From positions 1-8,943 of the forward strand of contig DAHWHT010000165.1 of assembly GCA_027335515.1 (NCBI GenBank): DNA of 8,943 nucleotides, written 5' to 3'. Below are positions 1 to 6,995 of the stretch, piece by piece. Every line of letters begins with the position of its first letter. The stretch's first letter is position 1. This DNA comes from Clostridia bacterium. Its GTDB lineage: Bacteria; Bacillota_E; RBS10-35; JAJYVN01. Below the pieces are notes generated by a model. It worked only from the letters and a program-made list of their open reading frames with translations. It was not told where the DNA came from and made no database searches. A program made the position numbers and the translations under genes.

Positions 1-2602
1 CGCCGCCGCCCCCTCCGCCGGAACCGCCATTGTCGACGCAGTTCTCCGGATACCACTGCACGGTCGCGCCGCCGAAATCGACGGTCTCGTAGTCGCACCA
101 GGACCCGCCGCCGCCGCCGGACCCGCCCGGCCCGCCGCCGCCACCCCTGCCCCCGCCGCCGCCCTGGGCGAGCACCCCCGTCAGGGTGCTCTCATGGATG
201 GCGGCCGTCGCGCCCGCAGCCACATACAGCAGCGCGCCTTGGACGGAGGTGCCCGCCTGTCCGTTGCCACCGGCCGTGCCGGGTTGGCCCGGGTTCCCGG
301 TCTGCCCGAACGCGGAGGCCGAGGCTCCATTCAGTCCCCACTGGCCGTCCGTGCCGGGGCTACCGTCCGCCCCCGCCACGTGCTGCAGGCCCCCGGAGAG
401 GGTGAGGTGCGTGAGCGTCAGGCTGCCGCCGGGGCAGACATAGAACATGCCGCCCTGCTCGGTGTTGGGCGGGGTGACGACCGTGCGGCCGCACACGGCG
501 GGGGGGACCGTCGGGGGCGCGGCGAGCATGAGCTCCCCACCCCCGGGCGGGGCGAAGCGGCCGTCCAGGGTGACGGTCTGGCCGGCCTGGATGGTCATGG
601 GTTCGGGGACCTGGAGCACGGCGGGGCAGGTCAACTCCACGAGTCCGCCCGCGGCGACCGCCAGGGCCAGTTCCTGCGAACTGCAACTGCCCACCACGCT
701 GCTGGCGTCCGTGAGCCCGAAGCCGACCGGGGTCGACAGCCCGCCGACCGCCGCGGTCACCGTGAAGGGGCCGTAGCCGCCGGCCGCATCCATGGTCGGC
801 GCGGTGGCCACACCCGATCCGTCGGTGGGGACGGACGCGCTGGTGGCCCCGCCTGGAAAGGTGGCCGTCGGTCCGCCGCCGGCCGGGGGAGCGGTGAAGG
901 TCACGACCGCGCCGGGCAGCGGGTTACCCGCCGCGTCCACCACCCGGACGGCGAGTCGGGTGGGGAAGGGCTGTCCCAGCGCCGCATACTGGCCACCCCC
1001 GGCGGCGGCACCCTCGGCGGACGGCGCCCCGGCGGCGACGGTGACGCCGGCCTGGGCGTGGAGCCCGGCCACGGTGGCGGTGACCACGGCGCTGCCGGGC
1101 TCGACGCCCGTGACCGTGCCGGATGCGTTCACCACGGCCACCCGGGCGTTGGAGGTGGCCCAGCCCGCCTGGGCGGCCACCGGGGCGGAAGTGCCGTCGC
1201 TGTATTGGCCGGTGACGCCCAGCGTCCGCTGCTGCCCCACGCCCAGGGTCAGGTCGGCCGGCGCCACCGCGATGGCGGTCAGGGTCGGCGCGCGCACCTG
1301 CACATCGGCCGTGGCGGAAACCCCGGCGTACGTCGCCGAGACGACGGTGCTCTGGCCGGCGGCCACACCCGTCACCAGGCCGGTCGCCGAGACGGTCGCG
1401 ACGCGGCTGTCCGCGCTCTGCCAGGTTGCGCCCACCGGCTGGGGGGCGACCCCCGGTCCAGGGGTCCAGGCGGCCGTGAGCTGCGCGGTCGCACCCGGTT
1501 CGATCTGGATGGAACCCGGTGCCACGCTCAGTGCGGGCCCGGTGGCGGTGAGCGCGAAGTTCGCCAGCGTGGGCGCGCCTTGCGTCTGCTGGACCCACAG
1601 CGCGGATGTCGCGTAGCCGGGGGCGGTGGCCGTCGCCTGGAGCGTGGGTCCGCTCAGGCCGGTGTTTGCAGGGCGGATATCGGCCTGGTAGCAGCCGTCG
1701 GCATGGGTGGTCGCCGTGGCGGAACCGAAGGCGAGGCCGGCACCGGCGATGCCCGTGCCGCCGGCGCCGGAGACCATCCCGTAGATATCGGAACTGGATG
1801 CGGGAGCCGGACACGTTCCCGCCTGGGCGGGCATGGCCAGGTTCACCGGCACCCATCCCTGAAACACGGCCGCGGGCGCGTTGACCGTTGCGTGGCCGGG
1901 GGCGGAGGCGCTGACCTCGAAGCTGCCCATCCCGGAGGCCAGGGCGTAGCAGCCGCCGCTACCGGTTTGCACCACGGGACCGCTGCCGCCCAAATACAGG
2001 TTATAGGGCTGGATGGCGGCGACCACCGCCCCGGAGAGCGGCTGCCCCGTGGCGGCGTCGTAGGCCCCGCCGTACACACCACCGCCGGATGTCGGCGGGA
2101 GACAGACCGGAGGCGCGGCGACGATCTGGAGCGTGGCAAACCGAGGCACGCCGTCGGCGGTCGTCCAGACCCCTACGGTCTCGGTCCCGGTCGCCTGCGG
2201 GTTGACCGTTTGGAGGACCCGCACTTCCACCGCCGAGGAGGCCGCGACGGCGGCCGTGGGCCCCAGGTGGAGGGTGAGGGTGGTGGACGCGCTGCCGGCG
2301 CCCGAGCTCCCCGTGACGGGTATCGGCAGGTCGCCGGTGGTGACCGCGTAGGTCGCCGCGTCCACCGTGACGGCGGGGGAGAACGTCAGCACGATGGCGC
2401 CGCCCGCCGATCCCGCCAGCGTTCCCGTGGCGCTGGTGAGGAACCGCAGCGTATCGGTCGCCGTCCCGCCGGCGATCGGGTTCGACGTCGCCACGGTCAG
2501 GTTGGAGACGGACGAGGCCGCCGCCTCCGCCCGTCCGGCCAAGGCCGCGGGTAGCAGCAGCATCAGCGTCAGACCCACGCGCACGAGCGCGCCAAGCCGC
2601 AT
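1..2602 (-). CDS. Secreted Ig-like/beta-helix surface protein, C-terminus off the window
   Basis: The minus frame is open for 867 codons from the ATG at 2602 to the window edge with no stop, so the gene is partial. Residues 1-29 form a signal peptide (MRLGALVR, a hydrophobic core, then an AEA/AAS cleavage region) with no lipobox Cys. Residues 31-163 are a beta-rich domain of uncertain family. Residues about 174-256 and 272-351 resemble carboxypeptidase-regulatory-like repeats (G-x-V/A-x-G and SAPGHATV / TAPGYATS). Residues about 357-436 and 442-522 are BIG_2 Ig-like domains with the hallmark SADSRVATVSATGLVTGVAA and SNARVAVVNASGTVTGVEPG. Residues about 541-632 resemble a BIG_1/invasin domain (DAAGNPLPGAVVTFTAPP). 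From about 666 a right-handed beta-helix appears to begin (TIQAGQTVTLDG, SLTLTHLTLSGG), followed by collagen-like Gly triplets (743-785) and poly-Gly loops (814-866). A role as a cell-surface adhesin or structural protein is inferred. An alternative ATGATG start at 2626 adds eight residues. I prefer 2602 because GGGGG lies 8 nt upstream of it and the signal peptide begins naturally there. Confidence 0.88.
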   Translation of the reverse strand, partial: MRLGALVRVGLTLMLLLPAALAGRAEAAASSVSNLTVATSNPIAGGTATDTLRFLTSATGTLAGSAGGAIVLTFSPAVTVDAATYAVTTGDLPIPVTGSSGAGSASTTLTLHLGPTAAVAASSAVEVRVLQTVNPQATGTETVGVWTTADGVPRFATLQIVAAPPVCLPPTSGGGVYGGAYDAATGQPLSGAVVAAIQPYNLYLGGSGPVVQTGSGGCYALASGMGSFEVSASAPGHATVNAPAAVFQGWVPVNLAMPAQAGTCPAPASSSDIYGMVSGAGGTGIAGAGLAFGSATATTHADGCYQADIRPANTGLSGPTLQATATAPGYATSALWVQQTQGAPTLANFALTATGPALSVAPGSIQIEPGATAQLTAAWTPGPGVAPQPVGATWQSADSRVATVSATGLVTGVAAGQSTVVSATYAGVSATADVQVRAPTLTAIAVAPADLTLGVGQQRTLGVTGQYSDGTSAPVAAQAGWATSNARVAVVNASGTVTGVEPGSAVVTATVAGLHAQAGVTVAAGAPSAEGAAAGGGQYAALGQPFPTRLAVRVVDAAGNPLPGAVVTFTAPPAGGGPTATFPGGATSASVPTDGSGVATAPTMDAAGGYGPFTVTAAVGGLSTPVGFGLTDASSVVGSCSSQELALAVAAGGLVELTCPAVLQVPEPMTIQAGQTVTLDGRFAPPGGGELMLAAPPTVPPAVCGRTVVTPPNTEQGGMFYVCPGGSLTLTHLTLSGGLQHVAGADGSPGTDGQWGLNGASASAFGQTGNPGQPGTAGGNGQAGTSVQGALLYVAAGATAAIHESTLTGVLAQGGGGGRGGGGGPGGSGGGGGSWCDYETVDFGGATVQWYPENCVDNGGSGGGGGG
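103..165. repeat. GC-only CCG-rich low-complexity tract
   Basis: Sixty-three bases are nearly all G or C, with several CCG runs. Read on the minus strand they encode residues 814-834 of the surface protein, mostly Gly with a few Arg, Pro and Ser. A similar but shorter tract sits at positions 1-20. Such tracts are prone to slippage and to sequencing error. The reading frame nonetheless stays open on both sides, and a plausible non-repetitive stretch (WCDYETVDFGGATVQWYPEN) lies between the two tracts, so no frameshift is evident. Confidence 0.6.
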
Positions 2603-2763
2603 GGCGTGCACCCCCGAACGCATCATCGGGGGGGTGGCGGTCGGCCGTCCATCGGGCCCCCCCCTGATCCCGGGCGTGTCGTTCGGTGTCGAACCGGATG
2701 GCGACCCTTGGTGGAACCGCAGCCCGGGGGCGGCGGCGCGCCGGCACGCTCAGGGTGGACCCT
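2603..2763. other. Intergenic gap between regulator and surface-protein genes
   Basis: These 161 bp separate two minus-strand genes. Apart from the hairpin next to the downstream start, only small dyads are visible: AGGGT-GG-ACCCT right after the regulator stop, and GTTCG-GTGT-CGAAC at 2682-2695. No stem followed by a T tract in the minus orientation was found, so a standard intrinsic terminator is not evident. No convincing -35/-10 pair was seen. Read-through from the regulator gene into the surface-protein gene is possible. Confidence 0.4.
2611..2632 (-). promoter_or_regulatory. Hairpin over the surface-protein translation start
   Basis: CCCCCGA at 2611-2617 pairs with TCGGGGG at 2626-2632 as a perfect 7-bp stem with an 8-nt loop. 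In the minus-strand mRNA the 3' arm is the GGGGG that serves as the likely Shine-Dalgarno sequence for the ATG at 2602. The alternative ATGATG start is split between the 5' arm and the loop. Sequestration of the ribosome site is an inference from this geometry. The stem is seen directly, but in DNA this GC-rich a short stem can arise by chance. Confidence 0.35.
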
Positions 2764-5607
2764 TCAGTCGGCCGGCCCCCTCGGTCGGTCGGACGCCCAG
2801 GCGGACAGATCGATGCGCGTGCGCAGGCCGAGTTTGGCATAGATGTGGCTGAGGTGGGTCTCCAGCGTCTTGGGGCTGATCCAGAGGTGGGCGGCGATCT
2901 GGCGGTTGGTGTGCCCTTGGGCGACCAGTTGCGCGATGCGGTCTTCCTGCGGGGTGAGCAGGCGGGCATGCGAGGAGCGCCGGCTGCGCCCTCCCGCGCC
3001 GCGGCGCTCGGCCTCGGCGATGCGCCGCCAGCGCTCGGCTCCACAGCCCTCGAGGACGTCCATGGCCTCGCCCAGGACCTGTCTGGCCTGCGGCAGCCGG
3101 CCCGTCTGGCGCAGCAGGACGCCGAGGTCCAGGAGGGTGCGGCCCCGCTCCATGGGCAGATCCAGTTGCTCCAGGGCCTGCAGGGCTTCGTCGAACAGGC
3201 GGGTGGCCTCGGCGTGGTGGTCGCGGCCCGCAAGGCATGCCGCTTGTCGGAGGGCGGCGGCCTCCAGCCCCGGGCGCCGGAAGGTCCGCGCCCGCTCCCT
3301 GGTGTCGTCGATCAGGCGGCGCGCCCGCTCCAGCCGGCCGCAGCGCATACACGCCTGGGCCGCGTCCAGATGCCAGGGCAGGCTGCTCGGGTCCCGGACG
3401 CCCAGCACCTCGGCCCGTTCGATCGCGTCGAGCAGGAGGTCGGCGGCAAGGTCGTGGCGTCCCCGCTGTGCGGCCACGGACGCCCGACCGAAGCGGGTCC
3501 AAAGCAGAGCCGGCCTCAGGCCGGTTCCCTCTGTTTCCGCGCGGTCGAAGGCCGCCTCCGCCTCGGCGATCAGACCGGCATCCACCAGGATGCAGCCGCG
3601 AACGGCCGCTGCCAGGGCCGTCGCCCACGGGATGCCGATCGGCAGGCGCGTGGTGTCTTCCACCAGACGGAGGGCTTCCCGCACGCGACCGCGCCGCCAG
3701 GCGAGTTCCGCCCGGAACGCGCAGGCCCACACGGAGCCGGCCCGGCTGTGCCGGCGGTCCGCCGCGGCCGCCATGGCGGTGAAGACATCGTCCGCTTCGC
3801 GGTATTGTTCGGAACGCATCGCGATCATCCCGAACGCGGTGGACACCGACCAACCCCAGAACTGCTCGACGTCGTCCGGCGGGGAGGGCGGCATTCGGAG
3901 CATGGCCTCTCGCGCGACATCCAGGGCGCGGTCGTCTCCCTGCTGGAAAGCGGCGTTGGCCCAAACCGCCATCGCCTTGGCCCGTACGCCCGGCTGGCCG
4001 GAGCGCTCCGCCGCCTCTTTGGCTCGCTGCGCGCACTCCAGGGCCGCGGGCATCTCTCCGGTGGTCATGGTCACGATGCTGAGTGCCACCAGGCACTCGG
4101 CCGCCGGCGCCTCCGCACCCGCAGCCCATGCCTGGGCGGCGGCCTCGCCCAGGACCTCTCTGGCCCGCGCGGTTGCGCCGCTCAGGGTCAGCGACAGCCC
4201 CAAGGACCGCAGCGCCTCCAGACGCACCGCGTCCGTGCATGCCGGGGTATCCGCCGCCTGCCGGAACCGCTCGGCGCTCGTATCCGCACCGGCCCGCAGT
4301 TCGACCCGGCCAAGCTCCAGGAGGATCTCTGCCCGTTGCGCCCCGGATGCGGTGATGTCGGCCGCCTGTCGCAGATACTGCGCGGCCGTTTCCGCGGCCC
4401 CGGCCGCGACCGCCTCGGCGGCGGCAGCCTGGAGCGTGTCCAGGATGGCGGGGCCGGCGGCACCCATCGCCACCAGATGGGGCACGAGCACGGAGGCGGC
4501 GGCGCGGCGCCCGCGCAGGGACTCGGCCGCCCGGCGGTGGAGCGTGGTCCTGCGCCGCGGCCCGAGTGCGTCGTAGGTCACCTGGCGCAGCAGGGGGTGG
4601 TGGAAGGCCAAGCGCGTCGGCGCCGGCAGCGGGCGGAGCAGATCGAGCGCCAGCAGGGGCTCCAGGGCCACCTGTGGTGCGGGAAGCCGCGCGACTTCGG
4701 CCGCAAGGCCCGCGTCGAACTCCACCCCCAGGACGCTTGCGGCCCGCAGCAGTTCCAGGCTGGCGGCGGGGAGGTCCGCCAGCCGCCAGTGCAGGATGTC
4801 GCGCCCGGTGTCGGTGGAGGCCATGGATCCGCCGGCCTGGATCAGCCGCCCCAACTCCCGAACCAAGAGGGGATTGCCGCCGGTGAGCGCGGCCGCCTGC
4901 CGGATCAAGGCCGCGTCGGGGGGTGTGCCGAGCGCGGCGCTGAGCATCCCTTGAATGGAGGCCTCCCCCAGCGGGCGCAGGGCCAGGACCCGGGTCGCGC
5001 CGGTCTTACCGAAACGGCCGGCAGGCTGCGGCGCGCCGGGCTCCCAGGGCCGGTACGCGAGGATGATCGCCATGGGCAGGCTGGAGGCGGCGGCGGCCAA
5101 CGTCCGCCAGAACTCCCGGGAATCGAGGTCGCACCACTGCAGGTCGTCCAGGAGCAGCAGCAGCGAATCGCGCTCCGCCGCCGCCTTCAGCAGCCAGAAC
5201 AGGGCCCCGGCCACCTCTGCCGCAAACAGCGGGCCCTGCGCTTCCTGCGCCAGCGGTTGATCCCGGATAAACGGCACGAGGGCCGGCTGGTTCTCGGCCA
5301 AACGCCGCAGCGTGCTGCGGGGGCCGGCCAGCAGGGACCCAACGGCCTCCCGCACCATGGCGTACGGGTATCCGTGCGTCGCCTCGCGCCCAGCGGCCCG
5401 GAGCACGCAAAACCCTGCTGCGCTCTGGGTGGCGAGGTCGAGCAGCCGTGTCTTGCCCAGCCCGGCATGCCCCTCAAAAACCAGCGCGCCGCCGGCGCCG
5501 CGTCGCGCGCAGTCCAGCAGGGACAGGATGGCCTGTCGCTCGGCCTCCCGTTCCCAGAGCCCGCCGTCCGCGCCGGATGCCCTCCGGGCCCACACGTCTG
5601 GGTGCAT
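2764..5607 (-). CDS. LAL-type LuxR family regulator with P-loop ATPase domain
   Basis: This is a cytoplasmic transcriptional regulator of the large ATP-binding LuxR (LAL/MalT-like) group, 947 aa from the chosen start, within the usual 850-1000 aa. An AAA-type ATPase opens at about residue 17. Walker A is GHAGLGKT (46-53) and Walker B is LLLLLDDLQWCD (149-160, acidic D154/D155). The GGNPLL motif (243-248), common in this ATPase group, follows. Residues about 300-870 are Ala/Leu/Arg-rich helical repeats of TPR type, the usual ligand-sensing part. The C-terminal LuxR HTH spans about 883-939 (LLTPQEDRIAQLVAQGHTN, then NRQIAAHLWISPKTLETHLS). The frame is open to an upstream ATG at 5742, but the extra 45 residues are Arg/Pro-rich and unlike the family, so I start at MHPDVW (5607). 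No strong Shine-Dalgarno sequence precedes either start. The nearest downstream gene on the same strand is the surface-protein gene 161 bp away, a possible target. The inducer cannot be read from sequence. Confidence 0.93.
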   Translation of the reverse strand: MHPDVWARRASGADGGLWEREAERQAILSLLDCARRGAGGALVFEGHAGLGKTRLLDLATQSAAGFCVLRAAGREATHGYPYAMVREAVGSLLAGPRSTLRRLAENQPALVPFIRDQPLAQEAQGPLFAAEVAGALFWLLKAAAERDSLLLLLDDLQWCDLDSREFWRTLAAAASSLPMAIILAYRPWEPGAPQPAGRFGKTGATRVLALRPLGEASIQGMLSAALGTPPDAALIRQAAALTGGNPLLVRELGRLIQAGGSMASTDTGRDILHWRLADLPAASLELLRAASVLGVEFDAGLAAEVARLPAPQVALEPLLALDLLRPLPAPTRLAFHHPLLRQVTYDALGPRRRTTLHRRAAESLRGRRAAASVLVPHLVAMGAAGPAILDTLQAAAAEAVAAGAAETAAQYLRQAADITASGAQRAEILLELGRVELRAGADTSAERFRQAADTPACTDAVRLEALRSLGLSLTLSGATARAREVLGEAAAQAWAAGAEAPAAECLVALSIVTMTTGEMPAALECAQRAKEAAERSGQPGVRAKAMAVWANAAFQQGDDRALDVAREAMLRMPPSPPDDVEQFWGWSVSTAFGMIAMRSEQYREADDVFTAMAAAADRRHSRAGSVWACAFRAELAWRRGRVREALRLVEDTTRLPIGIPWATALAAAVRGCILVDAGLIAEAEAAFDRAETEGTGLRPALLWTRFGRASVAAQRGRHDLAADLLLDAIERAEVLGVRDPSSLPWHLDAAQACMRCGRLERARRLIDDTRERARTFRRPGLEAAALRQAACLAGRDHHAEATRLFDEALQALEQLDLPMERGRTLLDLGVLLRQTGRLPQARQVLGEAMDVLEGCGAERWRRIAEAERRGAGGRSRRSSHARLLTPQEDRIAQLVAQGHTNRQIAAHLWISPKTLETHLSHIYAKLGLRTRIDLSAWASDRPRGPAD

Positions 5608-5841
5608 GGCGGCGTGTCCATTGGCCGTGTCCGAGCCTGTTCCTGCGGGCCGGCACCGCTCTATGGATAAGAAGGTGCGCCGCGCCGGACGCCATGACCC
5701 CGACGGCGAGGGACCACACCCTGGCGGCCCAACCCTGCGCATCGGAGCGCACGCCTGCAGGCGCCATGGCGGGTGGTGCCAAGGGTAGCGACGGCGGTCG
5801 GATGCGGTGGCGGGGCGACCGCGAGCCCGCGAGGACCTGGA

Positions 5842-5880
5842 AAAGGCCGAGACGATGCATCCCAGACCTGCTCGGCCTTT
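5842..5880. repeat. Perfect 10-bp inverted repeat, 19-nt loop
   Basis: AAAGGCCGAG at 5842-5851 is matched exactly by CTCGGCCTTT at 5871-5880, with a 19-nt loop containing GATGCAT. Transcribed in the plus direction it would form a GC-rich stem ending in only three U residues, a weak terminator shape. It lies upstream of genes that diverge from it, so a terminator is not obviously needed here. An operator, a cruciform site or the relic of a former gene end are alternatives. Confidence 0.5.
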
Positions 5881-5902
5881 AGCGGTGGCGAGGTTCAGGC
5901 GC

Positions 5903-5908
5903 TATACT
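5903..5908 (+). promoter_or_regulatory. Possible -10 box of the nucleotidyltransferase cassette
   Basis: TATACT matches the sigma70-type -10 consensus at five of six positions and is one of few AT-rich hexamers in this region. No good -35 hexamer was found 16-18 bp upstream; the best I see is TTTAGC at 19 bp. Transcription from here would place the nested repeat in a 5' leader of about 115 nt. This is a candidate only. Confidence 0.3.
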
Positions 5909-5959
5909 TGAGGACGAAGGCGGAGATGCACCGGCCGCGCGTGCCGGGTTCCCAAGCAT

Positions 5960-6007
5960 GAAACCGTGAACCTTCGCGCGAAAAACCCTTCGCGCGAGAA
6001 ACCGTGA
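5960..6007. repeat. Nested A-B-B-A direct repeats with paired palindromes
   Basis: GAAACCGTGA occurs at 5960-5969 and again at 5998-6007. Inside this pair CCTTCGCGCGA occurs at 5971-5981 and 5987-5997. The inner units carry the palindrome TTCGCGCGAA (perfect at 5973-5982, nine of ten at 5989-5998), with centres 16 bp apart. The block ends 13 bp before the Shine-Dalgarno sequence of the nucleotidyltransferase gene. A role as an autoregulatory operator is inferred, by analogy with toxin-antitoxin promoters. A duplication scar is the other reading. Confidence 0.55.
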
Positions 6008-6033
6008 TGGCGTTGCGCCCGGAGGGAAAGGCC

Positions 6034-6723
6034 ATGTCGGCCGATTGGCAACGCGTCCTGGATGCGCAGCACATCGTGCAACAGCACTTTCCAGAGTGCG
6101 TGCTGGTTGGCGGGACGGCCGCGGCCCTCCACGCGGAGCACCGCATCTCCTTGGATGGCGACCACGTCATGGTGGACTTGCGGACGGAGTTCTCCTTGGT
6201 CCTCGAACGGCTGGAGGCACTCGCCGGATGGCGCACCGCACGCACGCGTCCCCCTGTGCTCATCCTTGGCCAACTGAACGGAATCGAGACGGGCATTCGT
6301 CAGTTGCGGCGTACACAGCCCCTGGAGACGGAGACGATCGCCGGCATCCGCGTGCCCACGCTGCCCGAGATGGTGCGCGTCAAGGGCTGGTTGGTGGTGA
6401 CCCGCAACGCCACGCGGGACTATCTTGATCTGTGCGCCTTGGCCGACAAGGCCTGCGCCGGTTTCATCGATGCCGTGCGGCCGATGGACGGGCTGTATCC
6501 GCAGGAGACGGGTGAAACGGTGACACGCCAGTTGGCCAAGCAGTTGGCCGAACCAAGACCGTACGATTTGGGCGACGTCGACCTCACGCGGTACCGTGGG
6601 CTGCGGCCGCCGTGGACTTCATGGCCATGGGTGCGCGCCTACGCCCAGGCCCTTGCCAGGCGGATGGCCCGCGCGCTTCTCGGTTTGGACGGCGGGGATG
6701 GAGGCCGGGGAGCGGGAGGGTGA
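6034..6723 (+). CDS. AbiEii/AbiGii toxin-like nucleotidyltransferase
   Basis: This 229-aa protein belongs by motif to the AbiEii/AbiGii-type nucleotidyltransferase-fold family, found in type IV abortive-infection toxin-antitoxin systems and related orphan cassettes. The visible core is LVGGTAAALHAEHRISLDGD (residues 24-43). Its GGT lies at 26-28, R37 and S39 precede the acidic pair D41/D43, and the metal-binding D-x-D is kept. A conserved C-terminal signature follows, with K117, R124 and RDYLDL (128-133, including D129 and D132). The tail DLTRYRGLRPPWTSWPWV (183-200) may contact substrate or partner. The start at 6034 is fixed by GGAGGG at 6021-6026 with a 7-nt spacer; earlier in-frame GTG/ATG codons (6004, 6007) lack this. 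The stop TGA overlaps the ATG of the next gene by one base, implying a transcriptional unit and translational coupling. No AbiEi-type HTH antitoxin is upstream. The target nucleotide and acceptor are unknown. Confidence 0.85.
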   Translation: MSADWQRVLDAQHIVQQHFPECVLVGGTAAALHAEHRISLDGDHVMVDLRTEFSLVLERLEALAGWRTARTRPPVLILGQLNGIETGIRQLRRTQPLETETIAGIRVPTLPEMVRVKGWLVVTRNATRDYLDLCALADKACAGFIDAVRPMDGLYPQETGETVTRQLAKQLAEPRPYDLGDVDLTRYRGLRPPWTSWPWVRAYAQALARRMARALLGLDGGDGGRGAGG

Positions 6724-6995
6724 TGCGGGTGCGGCACCGCCATATCCTGGATGGCCACGAGCACTCCGTCGAGGCGGTGGAGGACATCCTGGCGCGGGGC
6801 AGTGTGGGGGATTGGCGCGCGTTGGCGGGGGTAGTCCGGGCCGAACCCGCAGGACCGGTCGCGCAGGCCTTGCGGGTGGTGGTCGAGCACGTCCCGATGT
6901 ATGGCACCACGCACCTGTGGCGGTGGTTTCTTGAGGACGTGGATGCTGCGCCGCGGTGGCATCGGACCGACGCGACCCAGGGCCCTGCCCTCTGA
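6723..6995 (+). CDS. 90-aa hypothetical protein coupled to the nucleotidyltransferase
   Basis: I do not recognise a named family. The protein starts MRVRHRHILDGHEHSVEAVE and is mainly helical, with a hydrophobic-patterned middle (DWRALAGVVRAEPAGPVAQA) and an aromatic stretch YGTTHLWRWFLED (residues 60-72). It has no signal peptide or membrane segment, and three His plus a DGHEH run near the N-terminus. The ATG at 6723 shares its A with the upstream TGA (TGATG), and GGGAGGG lies directly before it, so translation is probably coupled. The frame also extends upstream inside the previous gene, but that part reads as a shadow. As the only partner of an AbiEii-like enzyme, it may be an antitoxin or specificity subunit. 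That role is inferred from context only. Confidence 0.72.
   Translation: MRVRHRHILDGHEHSVEAVEDILARGSVGDWRALAGVVRAEPAGPVAQALRVVVEHVPMYGTTHLWRWFLEDVDAAPRWHRTDATQGPAL

Larger units (their letters stand above)
5608..6033. other. Divergent intergenic region with repeats
   Basis: This stretch of about 425 bp lies between the divergently transcribed LAL regulator and the nucleotidyltransferase. The first 135 bp could be an N-terminal extension of the regulator if its upstream ATG (5742) is used. The remainder carries an inverted repeat, a -10-like box and a nested repeat, each listed separately. No credible additional protein gene was seen. Short frames here and in the shadow of the regulator lack family-like composition. 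Confidence 0.6.

Noticed and set aside
103..165. A CCG-rich array considered as a CRISPR-like or VNTR array
   Set aside because: The units are irregular, there are no spacers, and the tract is explained by Gly codons in the surface protein.
194..2554. A 786-codon open frame on the plus strand across the surface-protein gene
   Set aside because: It is Gly/Arg/His-rich with no domain pattern and lies antisense to a frame with a signal peptide and clear Ig-like motifs. It is a by-product of third-position GC bias.
2001..3233. A 410-codon minus-strand frame bridging the regulator and the surface gene
   Set aside because: It is out of frame with both genes. Its Arg/Pro/Gly composition and the loss of both proteins' motifs mark it as a shadow.
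2686..5670. A 994-codon open frame on the plus strand across the LAL regulator
   Set aside because: Its translation is Gly/Gln/Arg-rich without recognisable motifs, while the opposite strand shows Walker A, Walker B and a LuxR HTH in one frame.
5474..5860. A 128-codon minus-strand frame over the regulator's N-terminus with a hydrophobic stretch
   Set aside because: It overlaps the conserved ATPase-domain coding in another frame, has no ribosome site, and only one short hydrophobic run supports it.
5951..6007. The nested repeats considered as the start of a CRISPR array
   Set aside because: Only two copies of each unit exist, the spacing is 5 and 28 bp rather than regular spacers, and no cas gene is nearby.
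5895..6296. Minus-strand frames of 133 and 123 codons over the nucleotidyltransferase start
   Set aside because: They run antisense to the GGT/D-x-D region with its strong ribosome site and show no family-like features.
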